A DNA stretch of 47,514 bases from a candidate division CPR3 bacterium 4484_211. Lineage in GTDB: Bacteria; Patescibacteriota; 4484-211. The notes under the pieces are model-generated. The model saw nothing but the letters and a program-made list of their open reading frames with translations. It was not told the DNA's origin and ran no database searches. This document shows, piece after piece, positions 26,392 to 34,970 of the stretch; position 1 is the stretch's first letter, and each line of letters opens with the position of its first letter. The stretch spans positions 1 through 47,514 of the forward strand of contig MZGJ01000005.1 in assembly GCA_002084955.1 (NCBI GenBank), given 5' to 3'. The position numbers and the translations under genes were made by a program.

Positions 26392-29346
26392 ATGGGGCGC
26401 AATATATCTATCCGCGGAGCGCGGGAACACAACTTAAAAAATATTAATTTAGACATCCCCAAACAAAAACTAATCGTTTTCACCGGTATCTCCGGGAGCG
26501 GTAAGTCATCATTGGCTTTTGATACTATCTACGCCGAAGGACAAAGGAGATATGTCGAATCCTTGTCTCCCTATGCCCGCCAATTTTTGGGCATTATGGA
26601 CAAGCCGGATGTGGATCGAATTGAAGGCCTGGCTCCTTCCATCTCCATCGGACAAAAGGAAATCTCTCACAATCCTCGTTCTACCGTGGGAACAATCACC
26701 GAAACTTACGATTTCCTGCGCCTGCTCTTCGCCAGAATTGGCCACCCTCACTGCCCTCAGTGCAGCCAGGAAATCCAAACCCAAACTCCTCAGCAGATTG
26801 TTGACCAGATTACCTCTTTAATAAAGCGCGAACTTGGCAAAACCGTGAATAAAAAACGCGGGGTGCGGATAATTATCCTTTCCCCATTAGTCAAGGATCG
26901 TAAAGGAGAATACAGCGCCCTACTGGGGGAACTTCTCAGAAAAGGCTTTACCCATGCTCGGATTGACCGCCAAGTCCGCCGGCTTGACGAGGATTTGGTT
27001 TTAATCCGAACTAACCGCCACACCATCGAAGCTGTAGTAGACCGACTGGTAATAAAAAAAAGCCTAGATCAGGAACTAAAAAGAAGATTAACCGATTCCG
27101 TGGAAAAAGCCCTAAAATTAAGCAACGGCACTCTCATTGTCTCCTTGGTTAACGACTCTTCTTTTGATTTTCCCCAAAGCCCCCAAGATATGAAAGATCA
27201 CCTTTTTTCTGAACTCTTTGCCTGCCCTAAATGCAATATCAGCCTTCCCCAACTAGAGCCGCGCACCTTTTCGTTTAATTCACCTCACGGCGCGTGTCCA
27301 CTTTGCGGAGGGTTAGGCATACAACTTAAAATAGACCCGACCAAAGTTTACAATCCTAATTTAACCATCAACGAAGGCGGAATTTATCCCTGGTCATCTA
27401 TCGGCGACAGCAATAGCTGGATAGGCCGGCTGTTGGAAGCTCTATCCCAAACTTACCATTTCTCACTGGATATGCCAATCAAGGAATTGCCAGAAAAAAT
27501 CTTGGAAATCATTTTATTTGGCGCCGGAGACAAAACTTTCACAGTTAAAGCCTACAGCCGCTCGGGAAGTGTCCGAGAATACCGCACCAAATTTGAGGGC
27601 GTGGTCAACAATCTTGAACGCCGCTACCGCGAAACTAATTCCGATCAAATCCGCCGTTGGATTGAAAAATTTATGAAGCAAACAATATGTCCCAAATGCC
27701 AAGGGACGCGCCTTAAACCCGCTGCTCTGTCTGTAACCATAAAGGGCAAAAATATTGCCGAGATTTCTGCTTTGTCAATTAACGAATTTAAAAACTGGAT
27801 CGACGAACTTAAGGAAATAGAAGCAGTCCCTCGGGAGAGGTCTCCCCTAACTGAACGGGAAAGACAAATTGCCAGACCGATTATAAAAGAACTAACCAGC
27901 CGAGTAAGATTTTTAACCGATGTCGGTTTAGGCTATTTGACTCTCAACCGAACCGGATTTACCCTCTCTACCGGCGAAGCCCAGCGAATTAGACTAGCCT
28001 CACAGATCGGATCTGGGCTTTCCGGAGTTTTATATGTTTTGGACGAGCCCTCTATTGGTCTTCACTACCGTGACCACAAACGTCTGCTTGATACTTTAAC
28101 CAATTTAAGAGATTTAGATAACACGGTGATCGTGGTGGAACATGACCCGCAGACTATTCGCCGCGCCGACTGGATTGCGGATTTTGGCCCCCTGGCCGGA
28201 GAAAAAGGAGGTGAAATTGTCGCCTGTGGCACTCTAGACGATATTATCAATTCTCCCAGGTCTATTACCGGCCAGTATTTAAGCGGCAAAAAAACAGTAA
28301 AAATTATCAAAAAAACCACCGAAAGTCTCCCGAGCGCCGAAAAGCCCCAGCCAGTTATTAAACTCATCGGCTGCTGTCAGCACAACCTAAATAACATAGA
28401 TGTGGTTTTCCCTCTGGGCAAGTTCGTCTGCGTTACCGGAGTCTCCGGAAGCGGCAAGTCTACTCTGGTTATGGACACTTTGTACAAAAGACTAGCCCGA
28501 GAATTTTACCAAACCCAAGAAGTCCCAGGCAAACACCGCGCGATACAAGGGCTGGAACACATTAACAGAGTAATTAATATTGACCAATCACCCATCGGCC
28601 GCACCCCTCGTTCTAACCCGGCCACCTACACCGGCGCTTTCACTCCTATTCGGGAGCTCTTTGCCCAAACACCTGAGGCTCGGGCGCGCGGTTATCTAAA
28701 AGGAAGATTCTCGTTTAATGTTAAGGGAGGCAGGTGCGAAAATTGCCAAGGAGACGGACTAATAAAAATTGAAATGCAGTTTTTATCAGATGTCTATGTG
28801 GAATGTGAAGTCTGCAGGGGATTAAGATATAACCGAGAAACTTTGGAAATAAAATATAAAAACAAAAATATCGCCGAAGTTTTGGAGATGAGCGTAGACA
28901 GCGCCCTAGATTTCTTTAAAAATATCCCCTCCATAAAGCAGAAATTGAACACCCTCTCGCAAGTGGGCCTAGGGTATATTAAACTCGGGCAACCGGCGCC
29001 GACTCTATCCGGCGGCGAAGCACAACGGGTAAAACTTGCCAAAGAATTATCCAAAACCTCACGTGGACACACAGTTTATATTCTGGATGAACCAACTACC
29101 GGACTTCACTCCTATGATATTGAAAGATTGCTTCGGGTTCTGCATCAATTAGTAGACCAGGGAAACACAATTATCGTCATTGAGCACAATATGGATATAA
29201 TTAAAACTGCCGACTGGATTATAGATCTAGGCCCGGAAGGCGGTAATATGGGCGGCCGCATTGTCGCCCAAGGCTGCAAAGAAGAAATTATGAAATGCAA
29301 AAAATCATATACCGGGAAATATCTTAAAGAATATCTAGGTATCTAA
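26392..29346 (+). CDS. uvrA: Excinuclease ABC subunit A
   Basis: 984 residues. Two ABC modules: Walker A GISGSGKSS near residue 35 and GVSGSGKST near 690, signatures LSTGEAQRIRLASQIGSG and LSGGEAQRVKLAKEL, Walker B YVLDEPSIGLH and YILDEPTTGLH. Zinc modules: CPQCSQ (truncated in form), CPKC...CPLCGG, CPKCQG, and CENCQGDG...CEVCRG. It recognises DNA damage and loads UvrB for nucleotide excision repair. uvrC follows after the transglutaminase gene. uvrB is not in the window. The N-terminus MGRNISIRGAREHNLKNI is normal, but its ATG overlaps the last base of the RAYT element's right inverted repeat and has no Shine-Dalgarno. Confidence 0.97.
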   Translation: MGRNISIRGAREHNLKNINLDIPKQKLIVFTGISGSGKSSLAFDTIYAEGQRRYVESLSPYARQFLGIMDKPDVDRIEGLAPSISIGQKEISHNPRSTVGTITETYDFLRLLFARIGHPHCPQCSQEIQTQTPQQIVDQITSLIKRELGKTVNKKRGVRIIILSPLVKDRKGEYSALLGELLRKGFTHARIDRQVRRLDEDLVLIRTNRHTIEAVVDRLVIKKSLDQELKRRLTDSVEKALKLSNGTLIVSLVNDSSFDFPQSPQDMKDHLFSELFACPKCNISLPQLEPRTFSFNSPHGACPLCGGLGIQLKIDPTKVYNPNLTINEGGIYPWSSIGDSNSWIGRLLEALSQTYHFSLDMPIKELPEKILEIILFGAGDKTFTVKAYSRSGSVREYRTKFEGVVNNLERRYRETNSDQIRRWIEKFMKQTICPKCQGTRLKPAALSVTIKGKNIAEISALSINEFKNWIDELKEIEAVPRERSPLTERERQIARPIIKELTSRVRFLTDVGLGYLTLNRTGFTLSTGEAQRIRLASQIGSGLSGVLYVLDEPSIGLHYRDHKRLLDTLTNLRDLDNTVIVVEHDPQTIRRADWIADFGPLAGEKGGEIVACGTLDDIINSPRSITGQYLSGKKTVKIIKKTTESLPSAEKPQPVIKLIGCCQHNLNNIDVVFPLGKFVCVTGVSGSGKSTLVMDTLYKRLAREFYQTQEVPGKHRAIQGLEHINRVINIDQSPIGRTPRSNPATYTGAFTPIRELFAQTPEARARGYLKGRFSFNVKGGRCENCQGDGLIKIEMQFLSDVYVECEVCRGLRYNRETLEIKYKNKNIAEVLEMSVDSALDFFKNIPSIKQKLNTLSQVGLGYIKLGQPAPTLSGGEAQRVKLAKELSKTSRGHTVYILDEPTTGLHSYDIERLLRVLHQLVDQGNTIIVIEHNMDIIKTADWIIDLGPEGGNMGGRIVAQGCKEEIMKCKKSYTGKYLKEYLGI

Positions 29347-29360
29347 ATGCAATTTTTTCT

Positions 29361-29600
29361 AGGTTGATGCAGAATAAATTCTGCTACTACCAATAAAGTG
29401 TAACAGGGAACTCTTGCCGTACACCCCTGCAGTGCTGCGGTCAGTCCGCGCTTGAGGAACGCAGACTAAAGTCTGCCGTTACAGTTAGGCCTTGAAATTA
29501 TGTCCCAGTCATAACGACAATAACCAAGCACCAAATTACAAACAAATCCTAAATTCAAAATTCAAATAACTAAAACTTTCCCGTGTTGCGTCCGCTTCCG
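29361..29600. repeat. Intergenic dispersed repeats downstream of uvrA
   Basis: Includes GCAGAAT-AA-ATTCTGC (about 29369-29384), a GTACACCCCTGCAGTGCTGCGGTC segment related to 45680-45715 and, inverted, to 38110-38145, then GCAGACT-AA-AGTCTGC (about 29461-29476). The AT-rich CAAGCACCAAATTAC element follows at about 29515-29580. No ORF was seen. Confidence 0.75.
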
Positions 29601-29646
29601 GGGCGGGGGAGCTTCAATGACAATAGCCTAACTCCCCAAGCCGCAA

Positions 29647-29674
29647 AAAGATGATAGACTAGTCTATCATCTTT
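29647..29674. repeat. 28-bp perfect palindrome with CTAG core, copy 1
   Basis: The core ATGATAGACTAGTCTATCAT (29651-29670) is flanked by AAAG and CTTT, which extend the symmetry to 28 bp with no gap. The same 20-bp core recurs at 29727-29746, and a one-pair variant at 39175-39198. Confidence 0.95.
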
Positions 29675-29724
29675 AACAAAAAAATACCCCTCTAATTCCC
29701 TGCAGTAACAACAAAAAGGTCCTG

Positions 29725-29748
29725 GTATGATAGACTAGTCTATCATAC
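29725..29748. repeat. 24-bp perfect palindrome with CTAG core, copy 2
   Basis: Identical 20-bp core to copy 1 (29727-29746), extended by GT/AC to 24 bp. It lies about 90 bases before the transglutaminase-like gene. The two copies are 76 bases apart centre to centre. Confidence 0.95.
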
Positions 29749-29836
29749 TGTTTCTCTCACCTACACACCTCTTTTACAATCTTCTTTCATCATGTAGAAT
29801 TAAAGCACTAAATTGCCAAGCCAGTAAGTTGCATCA

Positions 29837-31462
29837 ATGAACAACAGATTAATTCGTATCTTAATTTTAACCACAACCGCTTTTTTTCTCCTGACTATTC
29901 TTTTTCTACCCAGCAGCATCTGTGTTGCCGCTGATGACTTTACCACCGACTACCATATCACCTACACTATAGATCAAGCCGGCGCCGCCGCCATCAATCA
30001 AGACATTACCCTCATCAACAACACATCCAATCGCTATGTTTCTGACTACACACTAACCGTTCCTCTAAGCAAAATTACCGATATCTCCGCCGTAAACAGC
30101 CAGGGCCAGCTTAAAACCTTGGTAGAACAGCAGGAAAACAGCCAAACCATAAAAGTTATCCTGGGGTCATCTACCACCGGATTGGGTACCAAAACAAATT
30201 GGACTCTTACATACCACTGCCCCAATTTTGCCGAAAAGAGAGGCCGCCTTTGGCACGTTGTTATTCCCAAAATTCAACACTCAACTTCCATAAACAGCTT
30301 CCAACTGGAAATTAACGCTTCAGATAAACTGGGAGAACCGCAATTTATCATTCCTTTACCCAGTGAAACTAACCATTTGGATAACATTAATCAATATAAA
30401 TTTTTAAACGCCCAGGGGGAAAAGGTAAAAAACAGCGGCCTGGTAGCCGATTTTGGTGATTATCAACTGTTTTCATTTTACCTAACCTATCATCTCAGCA
30501 ATCCTTTGGATACCGCAGCCGTCACGGAAATTGCTCTTATCCCCAACTTCCCGCCTTACCAAAAAGTTTTTATTAAAAGCCTTAGTCCTCTGCCTAAAAA
30601 AATTGAAAAAGATCTGGATGGAAATTACCTCGCCACCTACCAGTTAAAAGCACACGAAAATGCCGCCATCACTTTTCAAGGCCAGGTCGCCGTTGACCTT
30701 TCTCCCAACAGAGCTTACCCTAAAACCTCTGCCAATTATTACGCTCTTCAAGCCCGCTACACTCAGCCGGCCAAATACTGGGAGACCACCGACCCCGCCA
30801 TTCAAAAAATTGTCCAAGAAAATGTCAATCAGCAAATGTCCACTCAACAAAAAGCCAGAACTCTTTATGCCTATGTTCTTAAAACTTTAACCTATAATAG
30901 TTTAAATTTTGAAGGGGATAAAAGCACCGCGGGGCAGAAACTTAAGCGCCTTGGAGCACTGGGTGCATTAAACGAGCCGGACAATTGTGTTTGCATGGAA
31001 TTTACCGATCTTTTAATTACTTTATTGCGGAGCGCCGGCATTCCTGCCCGGGAACTTGACGGATATGCTTACTCTCCCGACATCTCAAACCACCCCAAGG
31101 GAGATGTTCTCCACTCCTGGGTGCAATTTTACGACCGTGAAATGCAAAAATGGATTAGCGTTGATCCTACCTGGGAATCGACATCAGGACGCGATTATTT
31201 CACCGCCATGGACACCGATCGGATTATTTTTGTCATTAAAGGAATTGATTCCGAAAAACCTTATCCCGCCGGCAGCTATAAAAGTGAAGATAATAAAGAA
31301 ACACAGGATGTTAAAATTTCTTTTGCTCAACAACGAGAGAAGGGGACAATTCCTTTCAGCCTCTGGAAACAGAATTGGGAAAACGAGAATCAAAAGGTTG
31401 AACTGCTGGATAAAATCTTTAGGTGGATCGTGAAAACTTGGGAGAAAATCAAGCGCGGCTAG
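29837..31462 (+). CDS. Secreted or membrane-anchored transglutaminase-like protein
   Basis: 541 residues. A signal or anchor helix (about 6-30, ILILTTTAFFLLTILFLPSSICVA) precedes an extracytoplasmic beta-rich region (about 35-310). The transglutaminase-like core spans about 325-460 with catalytic Cys386 (in NCVCMEFTDLLITLLRSAGIPAR), His426 (in VLHSWVQFY) and Asp443 (in WISVDPTW), an intact papain-like triad. The C-terminus (VELLDKIFRWIVKTWEKIKRG) is amphipathic and basic. It could act as a peptidase or crosslinker on surface proteins. It lies between uvrA and uvrC but has a 490-base spacer with palindromes ahead of it. uvrC starts 40 bases downstream. Confidence 0.85.
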   Translation: MNNRLIRILILTTTAFFLLTILFLPSSICVAADDFTTDYHITYTIDQAGAAAINQDITLINNTSNRYVSDYTLTVPLSKITDISAVNSQGQLKTLVEQQENSQTIKVILGSSTTGLGTKTNWTLTYHCPNFAEKRGRLWHVVIPKIQHSTSINSFQLEINASDKLGEPQFIIPLPSETNHLDNINQYKFLNAQGEKVKNSGLVADFGDYQLFSFYLTYHLSNPLDTAAVTEIALIPNFPPYQKVFIKSLSPLPKKIEKDLDGNYLATYQLKAHENAAITFQGQVAVDLSPNRAYPKTSANYYALQARYTQPAKYWETTDPAIQKIVQENVNQQMSTQQKARTLYAYVLKTLTYNSLNFEGDKSTAGQKLKRLGALGALNEPDNCVCMEFTDLLITLLRSAGIPARELDGYAYSPDISNHPKGDVLHSWVQFYDREMQKWISVDPTWESTSGRDYFTAMDTDRIIFVIKGIDSEKPYPAGSYKSEDNKETQDVKISFAQQREKGTIPFSLWKQNWENENQKVELLDKIFRWIVKTWEKIKRG

Positions 31463-31502
31463 AAGCCGCCGCTTCCAAAGCGCTGGAGGTCCCCTATTCA
31501 AA

Positions 31503-32843
31503 ATGGAGTTTCCTCAAAATGTCCCAACAACTCCCGGCATCTATATTTTCCGCGGCGTAAAAAAGAGACCTTTATACATCGGCAAGGCGAAGAATTTAAA
31601 GAACCGAATCAGATCCTATTTTCAAACTAAAGTAGGGCCAAAAATAAGGCAAATGCTGGCCAAAGCCAAGGATATAAAATTTGTTGCCACCGATACCGAG
31701 CTGGAGGCTGTCCTGCTGGAGGCAGATCTCATAAAGAGGCTTAATCCAAAATATAACACGCAGTGGAAGGACGATAAAAACTTCAAATACATTGCATTAG
31801 ATTTTCCCCGAGTTTATACAACACGCAAAAAGTCAGTTCCTCACGCTGTTTATTTTGGACCTTTCCCTGATGGTAAAATCGTCAGTCAGGTTTTAAAAAC
31901 TCTGCGTAAAATTTTCCCTTTCCGCGACTGCACTAGAACAAAATTCAATCGTCACCAAAAAATTAAACGCCCCTGTTTGTACTACAATCTAAATCTTTGT
32001 CCGGGTCCGTGCATTGGCGCCGTCTCGGCTCAAAAATACACAGAAAATATTAACCGACTGATACTTTTTCTAAAAGGCAAAAAGAAAAAAATTATCCGGG
32101 ACCTAAAAGCAAAAATGAAGTCAGCCAGTGCCAACAAAAATTTTGAAGCCGCCGCCAAATACCGGGACCAAATAGAACGGCTTAACTATGTGCTTTTGCA
32201 ATTTCGTTATCAAGAAAATTACCTTAAAACGGCAGATCTGCTGGTTGATCAAAAAGCCAGAGAACTAGAAGAGCTCGACAAAGTCCTCACGGGGGTTCTC
32301 CCCCGCAGAGGAAGAACCTCTAACTATCATAGGTTCCGTTTGGAAGCCTATGACATTTCCAACCTGCAGGGGCAACAGGCAACAGGCTCAATGGCAGTGC
32401 TGGAAGGAGGAACGCCCAAAAAATCCGACTACCGCAAGTTTAAAATCCGCGCCGCCGGAAAAGTAGATGATGTGGGCATGATTAAAGAAGTTTTAAAAAG
32501 AAGGTTTTCCAACTTTAAGAAGCGTCCTAAAGAACATAGCAAAAAACACCGCCTCGATCTCTCCTTTAGTCAAGCTCCCCACCTTATCCTCATTGACGGG
32601 GGCAAACCGCAGTTAAACGCCGCTCTCCAGGTTCTTTCTCAACTTAAAATTAATCTTCCGGCAATTAGTCTCGCCAAAAAAGAGGAAATCGTCTATTGCC
32701 AAATTAAAGGTAAATTAGAGGAAATTAAACTGCCTAAAGATTCTGCCGCTCTGCACCTCCTACAGCGCGCCAGAGACGAAGCCCATCGATTTGCCCTCAC
32801 CTACCATCACAAACTTCGGTCCCGTTCACTGACCCACTTATAG
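31503..32843 (+). CDS. uvrC: Excinuclease ABC subunit C, short form
   Basis: 446 residues, against about 600 in most bacteria. GIY-YIG nuclease domain at 1-90 (TPGIYIFRG...PLYIGKAKNLKNRIRSYF), a cysteine-containing FPFRDCTRTK...CLYYNLNLCPGPC region, UVR motif around 195-225 (NFEAAAKYRDQIERL), and the RNase H-like nuclease with Asp in EAYDISNLQGQQATGSM and LILIDGGKPQLNAA. It ends with ARDEAHRFALTYHHKLRSRSL, just where the C-terminal tandem helix-hairpin-helix should begin, so that DNA-binding domain is absent. It makes the 3' and 5' incisions with UvrAB. Confidence 0.93.
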   Translation: MEFPQNVPTTPGIYIFRGVKKRPLYIGKAKNLKNRIRSYFQTKVGPKIRQMLAKAKDIKFVATDTELEAVLLEADLIKRLNPKYNTQWKDDKNFKYIALDFPRVYTTRKKSVPHAVYFGPFPDGKIVSQVLKTLRKIFPFRDCTRTKFNRHQKIKRPCLYYNLNLCPGPCIGAVSAQKYTENINRLILFLKGKKKKIIRDLKAKMKSASANKNFEAAAKYRDQIERLNYVLLQFRYQENYLKTADLLVDQKARELEELDKVLTGVLPRRGRTSNYHRFRLEAYDISNLQGQQATGSMAVLEGGTPKKSDYRKFKIRAAGKVDDVGMIKEVLKRRFSNFKKRPKEHSKKHRLDLSFSQAPHLILIDGGKPQLNAALQVLSQLKINLPAISLAKKEEIVYCQIKGKLEEIKLPKDSAALHLLQRARDEAHRFALTYHHKLRSRSLTHL

Positions 32844-32873
32844 CCGCTCACCAAAACTCACCTCCACTCATGC

Positions 32874-34133
32874 CTAAAATGACCTCATAAACCCTTCCCG
32901 GGCTTTCATGGGGAAAGAAAGAGTAAAAGTACAGCCTTGCCCAGAATCGCTTGCTAAATCTACTGTACCCCCATTAAGGCCAACAAATCTCTTAACAATA
33001 TAAAGCCCCAAGCCCGTCCCTTTACTCATCTCAGCCGCCTTAGACTTTCCCCGATAAAAGGGCTTAAAAATTTTGCCCTGCTCTTTCTTAGCAATGCCCG
33101 GCCCGGTATCACGCACACTTATCAAAAAATTATTGTCCTCACACCAGCATCTCAATAGAACCTCTCCCTTTTGGGTATATTTCACGGCATTGTCCAGCAA
33201 GTTGGCCAAAATATTTTTAAACGTGCGCACATCAACCAACACCCAGACACTCATTTTTAGATCATCTTGGAATTCAAAATCCAGCCCCTTACCTAAGGCT
33301 GCCGGTTTCAAAGAGTTGAAAACCTCTTTGATTAGGGGGAGGGGATTAACCCACCGGCGCGAGATTTCTGTTTTTTTCGCCTGAATTTTAGAAACCTCTA
33401 ATAATTCATTAACCAACTTCTCCAAATTTGCCAAAACATCTTTCATCTGATCCAAAAATTTTCGACGCTCCTCAGACTCAAGATCTTCCTCTCCCAAGGC
33501 CTCCCAATATCCCTTTAAAGCCGTCAACGGGGTTCTAAAATTATGCACAGCCACCGAAATGTACTCATTTCTCAACTTAGCCGCTTCCTTCAAAGCATCA
33601 ACCTTTTTGGCCAAGACTTCCTTAGCTTTAATTTCTTTCTGCAAAATTTCACCCCAGTAACCGGATACCAAACAAACACTTAGCAAAGAAGCTGTTCTTA
33701 AAAGAAGCGCCGATTGTGTCAGTTCACCACTGGCCAAGACAAAATAAAAAAAGGAAACCAGAGAACCACTCATAAACCCAACCCATAAACCGCCGCGGAA
33801 AGGAATAACAATTAAGCTAACCAAACCCAGAAGATAAAAATCGGAGGCAAACAGGCGGAAGATAATTAAAACAGCCGCAAAGGTGAGAGCGTCAATTAAA
33901 ACCAGGGCGGTATATATGGCGGTAACCAAATTTGTCTTTCCTCGTTGATTAAAGTAGGACGAAAGCAGTTCTCCGCTAATTGATAAACAAAGCAGAAAAA
34001 TAAAGATTAAAAGTAGGTAAACGGGATATTGATAAAAAAGAATAGCAAAAAGCCCAATTAATTTTAGACCGATAAGAATATTGGTGGTGAGATGAGGAAT
34101 AGTTGGTGTCTGGTGCGTGTCTGAGTTAGTCAT
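32874..34133 (-). CDS. Membrane sensor histidine kinase
   Basis: About 419 residues. Five or six N-terminal membrane helices (about 18-170), a coiled linker, the DHp helix with His in EYISVAVHNFRTPLTALKGY (about residue 200), then the HATPase domain: N box NLLDNAVKYTQKG, G1 DTGPGIAKKEQGKIFKPFYRG, G2 GTGLGLYIVKRFV. The H box is HNFRTPL in place of HELRTPL. The ATG at 34133 is used in preference to the preceding TTG. No response regulator is adjacent. The upstream membrane protein (34167-34898) on the same strand may be a partner, and the orphan receiver at 12.2 kb is a candidate recipient. Signal unknown. Confidence 0.92.
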   Translation of the reverse strand: MTNSDTHQTPTIPHLTTNILIGLKLIGLFAILFYQYPVYLLLIFIFLLCLSISGELLSSYFNQRGKTNLVTAIYTALVLIDALTFAAVLIIFRLFASDFYLLGLVSLIVIPFRGGLWVGFMSGSLVSFFYFVLASGELTQSALLLRTASLLSVCLVSGYWGEILQKEIKAKEVLAKKVDALKEAAKLRNEYISVAVHNFRTPLTALKGYWEALGEEDLESEERRKFLDQMKDVLANLEKLVNELLEVSKIQAKKTEISRRWVNPLPLIKEVFNSLKPAALGKGLDFEFQDDLKMSVWVLVDVRTFKNILANLLDNAVKYTQKGEVLLRCWCEDNNFLISVRDTGPGIAKKEQGKIFKPFYRGKSKAAEMSKGTGLGLYIVKRFVGLNGGTVDLASDSGQGCTFTLSFPMKAREGFMRSF

Positions 34134-34166
34134 CAATTATCAGTTTTTTCAAACTTTTGCAAAACT

Positions 34167-34898
34167 CTAATCATTTAGAGAAAAAATTTGTGAAAAAACA
34201 ATCCCGCAAAACATAGTCAGCGCCCCAAAAAGGGTCAGATAATCCAAGACAGCTCCCCACTCAATAAAAAGGCGGAAGTGGGCAACCAAAATTGGGCCAA
34301 CATAAAACGCCATCCCCAAGCCAATAAAGAAACCTCTAAATTTGAGAACCAACGAGGATGAGCGGGCTGCCAGCAGAAAGAAGGCCAAAATATCAACCAA
34401 ACTCACCAGACCCACAAAAACCACCAAAGCCGCAGCTACCTGGGGCAACATATTCCAAAGAATTAAGCCTTTATTGGAAAGAGTAGGGTGAGGCAGGTAA
34501 ACCGCGACCAAAAAAAGAACAAAATACCCCCAAATTAGAACTATTTTTAAAAGGATATCTTCAAAAGCCGGATAAATAGCAGAAAACAGCAGCCGGCAGA
34601 GACTGTACCCGCCTAAAAATGCACTAAGAAGCGCCAGAAAATAAAACAATCCGGAAGCCGGCAGGACAAGATTTTGATTAATCTCTAAACTAATATTAAT
34701 TACCAAGCCGGCCGTTGCCCAAAAAGAGCTGGCCAAAGCCAAACCGGCAAAATAAAGTGCAAACAGACGCACCGAAGAACCTTTCTTGCGATAGGCAGAA
34801 CTAGCCAAGAAGACGCTGGCCAGCAAGAAAAGGGCACTGTCTATTAGGTGGACAACAGTGGTCAGGCTAATCATAATACTTACCAGACTATCACCCAA
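34167..34898 (-). CDS. Seven-helix membrane protein, possible sensor partner
   Basis: 243 residues, nearly all membrane: helices at about 12-32, 43-66, 78-102, 115-135, 147-172, 185-205 and 215-238. There is no extracytoplasmic domain and no recognisable catalytic motif. The layout resembles the 7TM input modules of bacterial sensor kinases, and the gene lies 33 bases upstream of the histidine-kinase gene on the same strand. A joint sensory unit is inferred from that context only. The frame opens at TTG 34898. The ATG at 34874 would give a start at MISLTTVVHLID and may be the true one. Confidence 0.7.
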   Translation of the reverse strand: MGDSLVSIMISLTTVVHLIDSALFLLASVFLASSAYRKKGSSVRLFALYFAGLALASSFWATAGLVINISLEINQNLVLPASGLFYFLALLSAFLGGYSLCRLLFSAIYPAFEDILLKIVLIWGYFVLFLVAVYLPHPTLSNKGLILWNMLPQVAAALVVFVGLVSLVDILAFFLLAARSSSLVLKFRGFFIGLGMAFYVGPILVAHFRLFIEWGAVLDYLTLFGALTMFCGIVFSQIFSLND

Positions 34899-34970
34899 GA
34901 ATTATTTTGTCTACCCATTTACTGAAGATGCAATCTATAAACACCAAATCCCAAATACCAAATTGACAAT

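Larger units (their letters stand above)
25504..26392 (+). mobile_element. RAYT transposase element with nested inverted repeats
   Basis: An 889-bp unit. Outer ends: TAAGAACTGTTCTTAAAAT at 25504-25522 and its exact reverse complement at 26374-26392 (19/19). Each end also holds an internal palindrome AAGAAC-T-GTTCTT, as REP hairpins do. Inner ends: TGGTACAATTAA at 25553-25564 and its exact reverse complement at 26332-26343, hugging the transposase start and stop. No target-site duplication was seen, as expected for HUH transposases. The last base of the right end is the A of the uvrA start codon. Confidence 0.8.

Noticed and set aside
25533-26392. CRISPR-like or toxin-antitoxin interpretation of the repeats near tRNA-Gln
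   Set aside because: Only two inverted copies exist, with no spacer array, and the enclosed gene is a clear HUH transposase.
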